DNA of 64,000 bases. It comes from JAHEEL01 sp963836085 (lineage in GTDB: Bacteria; Actinomycetota; Acidimicrobiia; Spongiisociales; UBA5794). Positions 1 through 8,487 of the stretch are shown one piece after another (the stretch's first letter is position 1; each line of letters begins with the position of its first letter). Below the pieces are notes generated by a model. That model did no database searches. It saw only the letters and a list, made by a program, of their open reading frames with translations, and was not told the DNA's origin. Made by a program: the position numbers and the translations under genes. The stretch lies in assembly GCA_963836085.1 (NCBI GenBank), contig CAWIHT010000003.1:44373-108372 (forward strand), written 5' to 3'.

Positions 1-77
1 AGCGGCCTGGGAGACCGAAGCTCGCTCCAATCGTTTCCAGAGTCAGGGGTATTCATCCGTACACCGCCGTCGATGGG

Positions 78-512
78 CTACCAGTACCTGAACCGGGTCG
101 GCGTCACACGGATCGGCACCGAGTAGCGGCCGGCGAACCATTCCGGTGTCCAGCCGTGGTCATCCATCACCGGACCGTATTTGGCCAAGTAGGCGCCGTT
201 CTCGGCCGCGCTCGGTATTGAATCGTCGATCCGGGCCCGACCTTCGACGATCACAATGTCGCCCCCGAGTCCGTTGCCGTCGAGGTGTAGAGAGACGCGA
301 TCATGCGCAGCGACGTTGCGTGCCCTCGGCGATTCGAGACTGTAGACAAGGATCTCGACACCATCCCAGAGGTACCAAATTGGCGATACCTGGGGGGTGC
401 CGTCCGGCGCCACCGTGGCCAACCATCCCACGCGGTCATTCGCGAGACGCTCGCTCGCGCGCTGACCGCTCGCAGACGTGGCATCTATGGAGCGCACTCC
501 GGATCGACTCAT
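78..512 (-). CDS. PPOX-class F420/FMN-dependent oxidoreductase (Rv3369-like)
   Basis: A 144-residue split-barrel flavin-fold protein of the pyridoxamine-phosphate-oxidase superfamily. The N-terminal segment LATVAPDGTPQVSPIWYLWD and the C-terminal SVPIRVTPTRFRYW match the actinobacterial F420-type group typified by Rv3369. Such proteins bind F420 or FMN and act as small cytosolic reductases; the substrate cannot be read from sequence. The ATG at 512 was chosen over longer upstream extensions because AGAGGAG lies about 8 nt before it and the residues upstream look non-coding. It is a single-domain protein of normal length. It is probably monocistronic, because a GC-rich hairpin separates it from the next upstream gene. 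Confidence 0.85.
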   Translation of the reverse strand: MSRSGVRSIDATSASGQRASERLANDRVGWLATVAPDGTPQVSPIWYLWDGVEILVYSLESPRARNVAAHDRVSLHLDGNGLGGDIVIVEGRARIDDSIPSAAENGAYLAKYGPVMDDHGWTPEWFAGRYSVPIRVTPTRFRYW

Positions 513-654
513 TGCATGGCTCCTCTCGCGCTTCGTCGCCCGCTGTGCTGCTGGCAGGTGTCCTGGGAGCTTATCGTCGTGCGCTATGCCACGTTGTGGG
601 AGGGTCTCGGCGGTCCGCATCCGGTGTCGACGTACGATTCGGGTGAACCCCCGG

Positions 655-686
655 GGGCGCCGCCCTGCGAATGCAGAGCGGCGCCC
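655..686 (-). terminator. GC-rich hairpin, probable terminator
   Basis: A 7-bp GCGCCGC/GCGGCGC stem (657-663/678-684) carries an inner CTGC-GAAT-GCAG hairpin. It lies about 75 nt downstream of the lipoprotein gene on the minus strand. There is no U-tract, so intrinsic termination is uncertain. The rest of 513-762 shows nothing else recognisable. Confidence 0.45.
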
Positions 687-762
687 GGGAATCGTTGATT
701 TGACCACGAGGCGCTCTTGTCCGCCGGAACGGACGTGTCCTCGCGACCCGATGCCGACCCCT

Positions 763-1263
763 CTACTCCTGCAGCTCGCCTTCGTAGACGACCGTCTCTT
801 TCGAGAAGTCGACAACCACTTTCCCCGAGCCCGTGAGGCCCTCGTAGTCGCCTGTTCCGTTCTCCACGGTCCACGTGGCGGCATCGTTCGATCCATCGAA
901 GTCGTAGTCCTGCCTTGCCAACGTGAACGTCTCAAGGGTGTCAAACGTGCCCGAACCGTCGGCGCAGGTCCACGAACCGTTCTTCGCGCTGAAGACCTCC
1001 TCACCGGTCTCCGCCTCAACCTGCATCAATTGGTCTCGCGTTTCGTCGGTGACCGCGTTGCCGTCCAAGTCGAAGAAGTCGCCTTCCTGGTACGTCACGA
1101 CATCACACATGACGCCTTCGTCAACGGCCGGTCCGGTGGCCGGCACGGAACTGCCGGACGGGCCGAGTGGGTTCGTGATTTGGACAGCCATCGGCTCGCT
1201 CGAAGAGGAGCAGGAAGCCACCACCATGAGTGAGACAACAAGCATCGAGCGGAGTTTCCGCAT
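763..1263 (-). CDS. Secreted lipoprotein, possible small beta-barrel domain
   Basis: A 166-residue protein with a lipoprotein signal (hydrophobic residues 7-16, lipobox VVASC with Cys18), so it is predicted to be anchored outside the membrane. The mature part is acidic and ends in a strand-rich segment with Cys53/Cys100 and a WTVENGTGDYEGLTGSG motif. That motif is reminiscent of small allene-oxide-cyclase-like or dirigent-like barrels, where a G-x-G-x-Y-x-G pattern precedes a final strand. The function is unknown and the fold assignment is only a resemblance. The ATG at 1263 has a strong AAAGGAGGA Shine-Dalgarno. It lies downstream of the large regulator in the same direction, 67 nt away. Confidence 0.75.
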   Translation of the reverse strand: MRKLRSMLVVSLMVVASCSSSSEPMAVQITNPLGPSGSSVPATGPAVDEGVMCDVVTYQEGDFFDLDGNAVTDETRDQLMQVEAETGEEVFSAKNGSWTCADGSGTFDTLETFTLARQDYDFDGSNDAATWTVENGTGDYEGLTGSGKVVVDFSKETVVYEGELQE

Positions 1264-1330
1264 CTGATTCCTCCTTTCAACCACGGTGCAGTCTCCACCT
1301 CCCCGGCTGCAGATTGGCTGCATACCAGCC

Positions 1331-4300
1331 TCAAGGGGCGGTTGGACACTCCGTGAAGTGGAAGGCCAGGCATTCGGCAGCGTTGAGCGACCGCCCGACG
1401 CGTGTCCGGGCAATGCCCGTCAGTTCGTCAATGTCGAGCGTCCATATCCGAACCAATCCCGGCGTGGCAGTGACGACGTACCGGCGGTCGTCGGTCATGT
1501 CGAGGAACGGCCACGTGTCGTGCCCTTCGAGGACTACGAGCATTTCGCCGCTCGTGACATCCCAGACGCGGACGGTTCCGTCGTGGCTCCCCGAGATGAT
1601 CGACCGTCCGTCGGATGACCACGTTGCGTCTTCCACGGCACCGGTGTGGCCCGTCAACACGCGCTTCAGGTCGCCGGTCTCGATGTCCCAAACGATGACC
1701 GTTCCGTCGCCACCGCCGGTGAGGAGTTGGGAACCGTCGGGGCTGAATTGCACGGCACCGATCCACGCCGGATGATGGTCGCGGGCGAACACTTCGCTCC
1801 CCGTGCCGATGTCCCATACGCGAACGTTCGGCCCGTTTTCGTCAATCGTTTGCACCGCGAGCAGCCGGCCCGTCGTATCCAAGTCAATCGACTGCCCGCA
1901 ATCGCTCGATGGGGCGCGGAAGACCTGTTCGCCGGTCTCCACATTCCAGACGTAGGCGGTCGGGCCTGGGCGGTTGCACACCGCGGCAGCCACCAGGTGA
2001 CCGTCGTCGCTGAAGTCCACCGATCCCTTGAGGAGCACGTCCTCGAGAAGGGTGTGCAGCTTCCTTCCGGTTGTTGCGTCCCACACGGAGACCGATCCCA
2101 ACCCATCGGTATCATCGGCGCTCACGACGGCAACGCGGTCGAGTGCGGGAGTCACTGCGATACCACCGATTTGATGCCATTGGTCGGACTCGGAAGGCGT
2201 GCCGGCCGCCGCATCGGCGATCACAGTTATCGGTTGCCAGTCGGAAGTACGCCGGATGACAATGCTGCCCCCTTCGGGTCCGGTCGTCGCGATGTGCGTC
2301 CCGTCACCTGCAAACGCAACCGGACGGCCGGCCGTCCAGGCGGCAATCTCGCCGCGCGGCGCTACGTTCCACACGAGGACCTTCTTGTCGTAGCCAACCG
2401 AGGCTGCAACTTCCCCGGACTTGTCGAATGCCACCCCAAGCACAAATGACTGATGGCCGGGAGAGAGCGTCGCCTCGAGCCGTGTACCTCCGGATGAGGT
2501 CGACCACAGGCTCACCATGCCCCCGTCTCCTCCAGTCAGCAGTTTCGTTCCGTTCGGGTTGATGGCGAGCGACACCACTTGGCCGACGCCGGCGTCAAAC
2601 GACGAGAGTTCCGAACCTGTCACTCCGTCCCAGAATCGCACCGATCCATCGAAGCTGCTTGTCACGATCGTTTGGCCGTCGGGGAGATAGGCAACACCGG
2701 TGACCGGCCCATCGTGACCGGCGAGCGTCGCTACCCGCTCGGCGCTCGCGACGTCGACGATCAACACTTCGCCCGACCAAGTCGTTGCGAGGACTTCGCG
2801 GTTGTCCGGACTGAAGATCAACGCCGTTGCAGGGCAGCAATTGTCCTCCGGCCATCCTCCCGGCTCGACGATCTCGAGGAGCGCTTCGCCATCCTCGAAG
2901 CTCCACACCTTGATCCCATCGCCCCATGGGGCCAGCGCGGCCACCATGCGGCCGTCGGGGCTGAACGCCACGTTGAAGACCACCTCATCCAGGTTCTCTT
3001 TCATCACGACAGCACCCGAGCCGACCTCCCGGACTACGAGGGAGGAGCCCTCGGCCGTCGCCAGGAACCTGCCGTCGGGACTGACGGCCAAGGCTTCTAT
3101 GTCACGTTCGCCCATATGGGGAGCGAACTCGCTCTGCATCGACCCGGTCAGCGGATCGATGAACCGTACTCGGTCGCCGCCCACGACCAGCTCTCCGGAG
3201 GATGTGAATTCAACGGCCCACTCTCCGCTCGCTTCTCCAACAAGCCGCTGGGAGTTCACAGCGAGGTGGAGCGCTTCCTCGGCTTCTCTGAGCACGTGGC
3301 CTTCCGTAGAGCGCGTTGCGTCCACGGCCTCGAGCGCGAGCAGCACCGCGAGTTCGGGGTCGGCCGCGAGGGCGTTTCGTGCGGAGCTCGCCAATTCACG
3401 CGCGCGTGCCTCGCGCTCGTTGGCAACGGCATCTCGGCTGCGGTTTGCGGCGAAGATGGACAAGGCGCTCACAACCAAGACCGCAATCGTGGTTGCGCCA
3501 ACGAGCCATCGCAGCCGGCGAACGGACTTCCGTTCGACCTCGAGTTCGTGGTTGCGTCGGGCTTGCTCGGCTGCCTGGTTGGCGTCACGCCGATCGATGC
3601 TTCGCTCGATGAGGTCGCGTTCCGAGGCTGTGAGGCTGACCGAGCTTTCCTCCGACCACGCCTCATACTGCTCGAGTCGGGCTCCGCTGAGGAGGTAGTC
3701 AGGACTCCCATGCGAGTTCTCCCACTCAGTGACCTGGCCTGCGAGGATGGCGTGCAGGCGGAGATCCTCGCGTGCATCGTCGAGCCATCTGCGGAGGCGC
3801 GGCCATTCAGCGAGGAGTGACTCGTGTGCAACCTCAACGGTCGTGTGTCCGGTCGCCGGGTCCCGATCGAATGACAGCAACCGCGCCTGATCGAAGGCAT
3901 CGAGCGTCGCTTGGACACTGACCGCGTCGAGGCCAAGATCGTCGATCTCCGTGCGATCCACTCGGCGGCGCGTGTCGGGTTGGTCTGCGCCGACGGAGGC
4001 GCACCGCAGAAGGAGTTGCCTGGCAATGGTCTGGCAATCGGAATCGAGATTGACATACACACGCTCAGCGCGGCGGGCGAGCGCACCGCTGAGCCCACCG
4101 ATCTGGTGATAGGTGGATCGAGTGAGCATCGATCCCGTCCGCTCGTCGAACAGCTGTGTCAGAACGTACTGGTACAGAGGGAGGGATCCGGGTTGGCCGG
4201 TCATGTCGCTCGAGAGCTCGGCGATGAGTTCGGGCTCGAACTGAATTCCCATCCGGGCAACCGGTTGTGCTGCTGCTGATTCCAGTTCTGCAGCGCTCAT

Positions 4301-5638
4301 CGGGGCCACCGTGACCGTGTGTTCTGCGACAAAGGGGCTCAACCCGGGTTCCGCAATCGCTCGGTCGTAGAAGTCCGCCCGCAGGGTGGCCAGCACGGTG
4401 AGTTGTGAATACGGATCCTCGACCGCTTCGACCAGGTTGCACAAGAATCGAGAGCGTTCGCGCTCGTCGATCTCGCGATGGAATAGCTCTTCGAACTGGT
4501 CGATCACCAAGAGATGTCGACAATCCTCCAAGGATGCCGCCTGCTGCACGGCTCGCAGGAGGTCGAGGTCGTCGCCGCGCGCGTCGTTGGTCAACCGACC
4601 GAATGCTTGCGCGAGCTCCAGAAACGGGTGCGTCCCCGGCACCATTGCAGCGATCTCCCACGAGTCCTCACGAGTCTCCCGCAGTCGGGGAATGAGTCCG
4701 GCTCGTACGACGCTGGACTTGCCGCTACCGCTGGCGCCGACAACCACGACAAAGGGAGCCTCCTCGACCCTCTTCGCGAGAACGTCGATCAGATCATCGC
4801 GTCCGAAGAAGTCGTCGGCGTCTGCCTCCAAGAACGGGCGCAAACCCTTGTAGGGGTTTCGCTCGAGGGCCGAAGCGCTCGGCGGCGGCTGTACCGCCGG
4901 TCTGTCGATCGACGGATCCTGCAGCAGGATCTTCTCCTCCAGAGCCTGCAAACGCCGCGACGGCTCGATGCCCAGTTCTTCTCCGAGCACCGCCCCCGCA
5001 ATCTGATACGCCCGCAGCGCGTCGGCCTGCCGTTCCGACCGATAGAGAGCGAGCATCAACTGTTCGTGGAATCGCTCACGCAGCGGATGCTCTTCAACGA
5101 GTTGCTCCAGCTCGGCGACGAGCACTCCGGCATGTCCCAGTTCCAGGTCGGCGGCGATGCGACTCTCAAGGGCCATGAGGCGCAGTTCGAGGAGGCGTTG
5201 CGCTTCCGGCTGAATGGCTGGTTCGTAGCCCAGATCTCCGAACGGCATCCCGCGCCACAGCGAGAGCGCACGCCCGAGAAGGTCGGCAGCGCCTGCCGGG
5301 TTCGAGCGCAGGAGGTCGGTCGCCCGAGCGGAGAGGTCCTCGAATTGGAGGGAGTCGAGCTGTGCAGATGTGACGCGTATGGTGTAGCCGTGTTGCGTCG
5401 ACCCGATCACGCCCTCTCCCAGAGTTCGCCGCAGTCGTGACATGTACGCCTGCAGGGTCTTGCGAGCTGACCGGGGGGGCTCGTCTCCCCACACCGAGTC
5501 GATCAGGAAGTCTGCCGTGAGCTCGCGTTGCGGGTGGAGCAGCAATACGGCAAGCACGAGCTGCTGCCGGTATCCCCCGAGCTTCAGAGCCCGGTCCCTC
5601 TCTCGCACCGCCAGCGGCCCGAGAACCCGGAAGTCCAT
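1331..5638 (-). CDS. SARP/BTAD-STAND ATPase-WD40 transcriptional regulator with a membrane segment
   Basis: A 1435-residue multidomain regulator. Residues about 1-95 form an OmpR-type winged helix (MDFRVLGPLAV start, SRLRRTLGEG recognition region) and 100-240 a BTAD helical domain, as in SARP activators. Residues about 270-600 form an nSTAND-type NTPase with FFGRDDLI, Walker A GASGSGKSSV and Walker B HLLVIDQFEELF. About residues 715-745 hold basic residues followed by one hydrophobic helix (LVGATTIAVLVVSALSIF). The C-terminal half contains about 14 WD40-like repeats, enough for two seven-bladed propellers. In this family, ligand-triggered NTP-dependent oligomerisation is expected to expose the DNA-binding domain. 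The ATG at 5638 is leaderless, with a TAGTCT -10 box 6 nt upstream. Its targets are not evident; the MFS gene upstream is co-oriented. Confidence 0.88.
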   Translation of the reverse strand: MDFRVLGPLAVRERDRALKLGGYRQQLVLAVLLLHPQRELTADFLIDSVWGDEPPRSARKTLQAYMSRLRRTLGEGVIGSTQHGYTIRVTSAQLDSLQFEDLSARATDLLRSNPAGAADLLGRALSLWRGMPFGDLGYEPAIQPEAQRLLELRLMALESRIAADLELGHAGVLVAELEQLVEEHPLRERFHEQLMLALYRSERQADALRAYQIAGAVLGEELGIEPSRRLQALEEKILLQDPSIDRPAVQPPPSASALERNPYKGLRPFLEADADDFFGRDDLIDVLAKRVEEAPFVVVVGASGSGKSSVVRAGLIPRLRETREDSWEIAAMVPGTHPFLELAQAFGRLTNDARGDDLDLLRAVQQAASLEDCRHLLVIDQFEELFHREIDERERSRFLCNLVEAVEDPYSQLTVLATLRADFYDRAIAEPGLSPFVAEHTVTVAPMSAAELESAAAQPVARMGIQFEPELIAELSSDMTGQPGSLPLYQYVLTQLFDERTGSMLTRSTYHQIGGLSGALARRAERVYVNLDSDCQTIARQLLLRCASVGADQPDTRRRVDRTEIDDLGLDAVSVQATLDAFDQARLLSFDRDPATGHTTVEVAHESLLAEWPRLRRWLDDAREDLRLHAILAGQVTEWENSHGSPDYLLSGARLEQYEAWSEESSVSLTASERDLIERSIDRRDANQAAEQARRNHELEVERKSVRRLRWLVGATTIAVLVVSALSIFAANRSRDAVANEREARARELASSARNALAADPELAVLLALEAVDATRSTEGHVLREAEEALHLAVNSQRLVGEASGEWAVEFTSSGELVVGGDRVRFIDPLTGSMQSEFAPHMGERDIEALAVSPDGRFLATAEGSSLVVREVGSGAVVMKENLDEVVFNVAFSPDGRMVAALAPWGDGIKVWSFEDGEALLEIVEPGGWPEDNCCPATALIFSPDNREVLATTWSGEVLIVDVASAERVATLAGHDGPVTGVAYLPDGQTIVTSSFDGSVRFWDGVTGSELSSFDAGVGQVVSLAINPNGTKLLTGGDGGMVSLWSTSSGGTRLEATLSPGHQSFVLGVAFDKSGEVAASVGYDKKVLVWNVAPRGEIAAWTAGRPVAFAGDGTHIATTGPEGGSIVIRRTSDWQPITVIADAAAGTPSESDQWHQIGGIAVTPALDRVAVVSADDTDGLGSVSVWDATTGRKLHTLLEDVLLKGSVDFSDDGHLVAAAVCNRPGPTAYVWNVETGEQVFRAPSSDCGQSIDLDTTGRLLAVQTIDENGPNVRVWDIGTGSEVFARDHHPAWIGAVQFSPDGSQLLTGGGDGTVIVWDIETGDLKRVLTGHTGAVEDATWSSDGRSIISGSHDGTVRVWDVTSGEMLVVLEGHDTWPFLDMTDDRRYVVTATPGLVRIWTLDIDELTGIARTRVGRSLNAAECLAFHFTECPTAP

Positions 5639-5644
5639 GGTCCC

Positions 5645-5650
5645 AGACTA
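5645..5650 (-). promoter_or_regulatory. -10 box TAGTCT of the SARP-STAND gene
   Basis: TAGTCT ends 6 nt before the ATG at 5638, placing the transcription start at or next to the start codon (leaderless). There is no Shine-Dalgarno. Confidence 0.5.
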
Positions 5651-5678
5651 CGCCGGATCTACAGGACGTGCCGAGGTG

Positions 5679-6800
5679 CTAGGCGGTCCTCGGGTCCGTT
5701 GGCGGCAGCATCTCCCGGCCTTCCTGGACTCCGATCACCGTAGCGCCGGACCCGACCAGGCCGACGCCGGCAATCACCGCGAGGCCGGTCAACGAGCCCA
5801 GGTCCACGAACGCTCCACCAAGGATCGGCCCGATCGCGCGCCCGACGGCCATGAGGCCCTGCGCGTCCCCTGCCCGTTCACTCGGCGCCAACGAACGATC
5901 GGACAGCATCTGGAGAACACCCGGGATCCCCATCCAGAAGGCAAATCCCCACCACGCCATCCCGACGAAGAAGAACACGGGTGGACCGAAGACCGTCATC
6001 ACCGCGGCCGGTCCGATCGAAGCGAGCCACCATCCCGGTCGTCGATGTCTGGACGAGAGACGTGCGCCGAGCAGACCGCCGGCTGCATTGAGACTGAACG
6101 CAATGGAGGCCGCGAACTCCGGGATCCCATGGATGTCGCGCGCAACGATCGCCTCGTTGATGAAGAGCGCCGACCCAAACAGGGTTGAACCAGCGAGCCC
6201 TGCCAAGAGCACCCGATTCGAGCGCGACCGGCTCACGACGCCTCTCTGTCTGCGTTCGCCGCTGATCTTCGCTCCCAAGACAGCGGCCGGGATGGTGGCG
6301 ACGGCCATCAGGACGTAGACCAGGCGGTCGCCGTAACCGGCAATGTAGGCAAGCAGCGGGGCCGCAACGAGAGTTGTGATCGGCCCGGTGGACGCAATCG
6401 CGGCCATGGAGGTGCGCACCTTCATCGCGTTCGTCCAGGCAAGCCACGTCATGGTGCCCGCCGCGAGTCCAGCGGCGAGACGCAGGACTACCAAGACTAC
6501 GAAGATGTCGGGTACCGCACTCAAGAGGTTCAATACGACCAGGCTCAAAGCGGCGAAGCGCAGGATCCGCCCGGTCGGAGCCAGAAGCCGAGGGAACAGG
6601 AAGTTCGCAGCGGCGAACGCTCCAACTTGGGCAACCGAGACGGCGCCGACGGCACCCTCGCTCACGCCATACCGCTCTGCGACCGGCGTGATCAACCACG
6701 GCGTTGCGGCGTACATGAGCGCGACCGCGGCGGTCGCCCCGATGAGAGCGATCGGGGCGCGCCGGCCGGAGCCATACGCAATACGAGTGGGACCCTGCAC
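5679..6800 (-). CDS. MFS transporter
   Basis: A 373-residue polytopic membrane protein with about twelve hydrophobic helices and the short cytoplasmic loops of the major facilitator superfamily. It resembles sugar/drug-efflux types; for example residues about 15-70 contain two helices followed by RLLAPTGR at a loop. Substrate and direction cannot be assigned. The longest start is GTG at 6800, and no good Shine-Dalgarno supports it; a start further in would remove the short charged N-terminus but keep helix 1. The protein ends in a hydrophilic tail. It is divergent from the alcohol dehydrogenase gene, with a 104-nt shared upstream region. Confidence 0.8.
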   Translation of the reverse strand: MQGPTRIAYGSGRRAPIALIGATAAVALMYAATPWLITPVAERYGVSEGAVGAVSVAQVGAFAAANFLFPRLLAPTGRILRFAALSLVVLNLLSAVPDIFVVLVVLRLAAGLAAGTMTWLAWTNAMKVRTSMAAIASTGPITTLVAAPLLAYIAGYGDRLVYVLMAVATIPAAVLGAKISGERRQRGVVSRSRSNRVLLAGLAGSTLFGSALFINEAIVARDIHGIPEFAASIAFSLNAAGGLLGARLSSRHRRPGWWLASIGPAAVMTVFGPPVFFFVGMAWWGFAFWMGIPGVLQMLSDRSLAPSERAGDAQGLMAVGRAIGPILGGAFVDLGSLTGLAVIAGVGLVGSGATVIGVQEGREMLPPTDPRTA

Positions 6801-6904
6801 CTACGGATTGTTGCAGGCCAACCCCGCCCAGGCGAGAACGCCGGTCAGGAGATCACGCGGCGATACGATGAAGGAGAGGTCCGCGACGGAGGGAATCAAA
6901 CGGC

Positions 6905-7939
6905 ATGAGAGCCATCGTCTACACGGCATTCGAGGGTCCGCTCGACCTCATCGACGTCCCGGAGCCAACTCCTGAAGCCGATGGTGTCGTGGTTCGAGTA
7001 GAGGCCACCGGACTCTGCCTCAGTGACTGGCATGGCTGGATGGGCCACGATCCCGACATCGCCCTCCCCCACATCCCGGGACATGAGCTTGTGGGAACGG
7101 TCGTCGAGATCGGAGGGAGTGTCTCGAAATGGCGGATCGGCGACCGGGTCACGGTACCGTTCGTCGCCGGTTGCGGGGCGTGCGAGGACTGCAAGGCAGG
7201 CAACGAGCAGGTCTGTGGCGACCAGTTCCAGCCGGGCTTCACCGGGTCTGGATCCTTCGCCGAGTTTGTGGCACTCCGCTTCGCCGATCGCAACCTGGTG
7301 GCGGTCCCAGACACAGTCGAGACCGCCACCGCTGCCACATTGGGCTGTCGGTTCGCCACCGCGTTCCGCGCGGTCGTCGATCAAGGCCGGGTCAGGGAGG
7401 GCGAGTGGGTGGCCGTCCACGGTTGTGGTGGCGTGGGGCTCGCTGCGCTCATGATTGCTCGGGCCCACGGAGCACAGGTGGTGGCGATCGACCCGGATCC
7501 GGAGGCACGGGCGTTCGCAGTATCTCTGGGCGCGGAAGCGATCGTCTCCGAAGTCGCTCCAGACGAGGTCGTCGACTCGGTGCGAGCGGCCACCGGCGGG
7601 GGTCCGCATTTGTCGATCGATGCGGTGGGCCATCCTGCGGCCGTCAAGTCCTCCGTCACATCACTGCGACCGAGAGGTCGGCACATTCAGGTCGGCCTCC
7701 TTCCGACCGATGACACTTCGGTGCCGATGGGATCCGTCATCGGCCGCGAGTTGGAGATTCTCGGAAGCCACGGGATGCAGGCCCACCGCTACCCCGAGAT
7801 GCTGCAGATGATCGCCGACGGTCGCCTCGCTCCCGACAAGCTCGTCACCCGAACGATCTCGCTCGAGGAAGTCCCCTCCGCACTCCCCGCCATGGGCCAC
7901 TCCCACCCCCCGGGCATCACAGTCATTACCTTGCGGTGA
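6905..7939 (+). CDS. Zinc-dependent alcohol dehydrogenase (MDR family)
   Basis: A 344-residue medium-chain dehydrogenase/reductase that oxidises an alcohol with NAD(P). Catalytic zinc ligands are Cys38, His60-Glu61 and Cys148. The structural zinc site is Cys90, Cys93, Cys96 and Cys104. The Rossmann glycine motif is GCGGVG at 173-178, followed by IDPDPEAR, whose acidic residue at the strand end suggests NAD. Length is normal for the family. The ATG lies after GGAGGG, with a possible TACGAT -10 box at 6864-6869. It precedes the cupin gene on the same strand by 84 nt, but that gene has its own promoter. The substrate is unknown. Confidence 0.9.
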   Translation: MRAIVYTAFEGPLDLIDVPEPTPEADGVVVRVEATGLCLSDWHGWMGHDPDIALPHIPGHELVGTVVEIGGSVSKWRIGDRVTVPFVAGCGACEDCKAGNEQVCGDQFQPGFTGSGSFAEFVALRFADRNLVAVPDTVETATAATLGCRFATAFRAVVDQGRVREGEWVAVHGCGGVGLAALMIARAHGAQVVAIDPDPEARAFAVSLGAEAIVSEVAPDEVVDSVRAATGGGPHLSIDAVGHPAAVKSSVTSLRPRGRHIQVGLLPTDDTSVPMGSVIGRELEILGSHGMQAHRYPEMLQMIADGRLAPDKLVTRTISLEEVPSALPAMGHSHPPGITVITLR

Positions 7940-7976
7940 CGGCGCCGCGGGGTACTGATGTCCCCCGGTTGGTTCG

Positions 7977-8001
7977 GGCTGGTAGCTAGCGGCTGGTAGC
8001 T
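7977..8001 (+). repeat. Tandem 11-nt direct repeat upstream of the cupin promoter
   Basis: GGCTGGTAGCT occurs twice (7977-7987 and 7991-8001) with a 14-nt period, covering the -35 region of the cupin promoter whose -10 box is at 8011-8016. It could be a regulator-binding site; no regulator is identified. Confidence 0.5.
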
Positions 8002-8010
8002 CTCCCCCCG

Positions 8011-8016
8011 TACACT
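8011..8016 (+). promoter_or_regulatory. -10 box TACACT of the cupin gene
   Basis: TACACT is followed by 7 nt and then the ATG at 8024, the leaderless pattern. No Shine-Dalgarno is present in the spacer CCCTTCC. Confidence 0.55.
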
Positions 8017-8023
8017 CCCTTCC

Positions 8024-8353
8024 ATGACCACACCACCTTCTTTCGTCCTCTTCCCCCACCTCCTCGATGACATCGAGATCCCCGTCGACGGAACCCTGAG
8101 CCGCGTGCTGTTCAAAGGGGACGGCATCCGCGTTGTCGTGTTCGCTTTTGACGAGGGACAGGAACTGACCGATCACACGGCCGCCGTTCCGGCCATCCTC
8201 CAGGTCGTCGAGGGCCGTCTGGATCTCACACTTGGCGAAGAGTCGGTTGAGGTCTCAGCCGACTCGTGGGTGTACATGGAGGCGAACCTGAACCATGCGA
8301 TCGTTGCTCTCGAGCCGAGCGTGATGCTCCTCACCCTGCAGCGTGGGGTGTAG
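8024..8353 (+). CDS. Small single-domain cupin
   Basis: A 109-residue protein with a complete conserved cupin barrel. Motif 1 appears around residues 45-65 (FDEGQELTDHTAAVPAILQV, with one His) and motif 2 around 80-95 (SADSWVYMEANLNHAIVALE, with His). Two rather than three clear metal-ligand histidines are visible, so metal binding is uncertain. Such small cupins can be sensors, isomerases or dioxygenases; no substrate can be named. The start is fixed by a leaderless promoter. It is convergent with the TDT transporter gene. Confidence 0.8.
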   Translation: MTTPPSFVLFPHLLDDIEIPVDGTLSRVLFKGDGIRVVVFAFDEGQELTDHTAAVPAILQVVEGRLDLTLGEESVEVSADSWVYMEANLNHAIVALEPSVMLLTLQRGV

Positions 8354-8487
8354 CCGGGTCTCCCAGCCAGTCGCGCGTGCGGCTTCGTACCCTTCGATGG
8401 ACTCATCGAGCGACGTTGAGCGTATGGTCCCGGCAACCAGGTCAATCGCCAGGTCGTCAGCAGTCTTGACTCGAAGATATGACCGTC

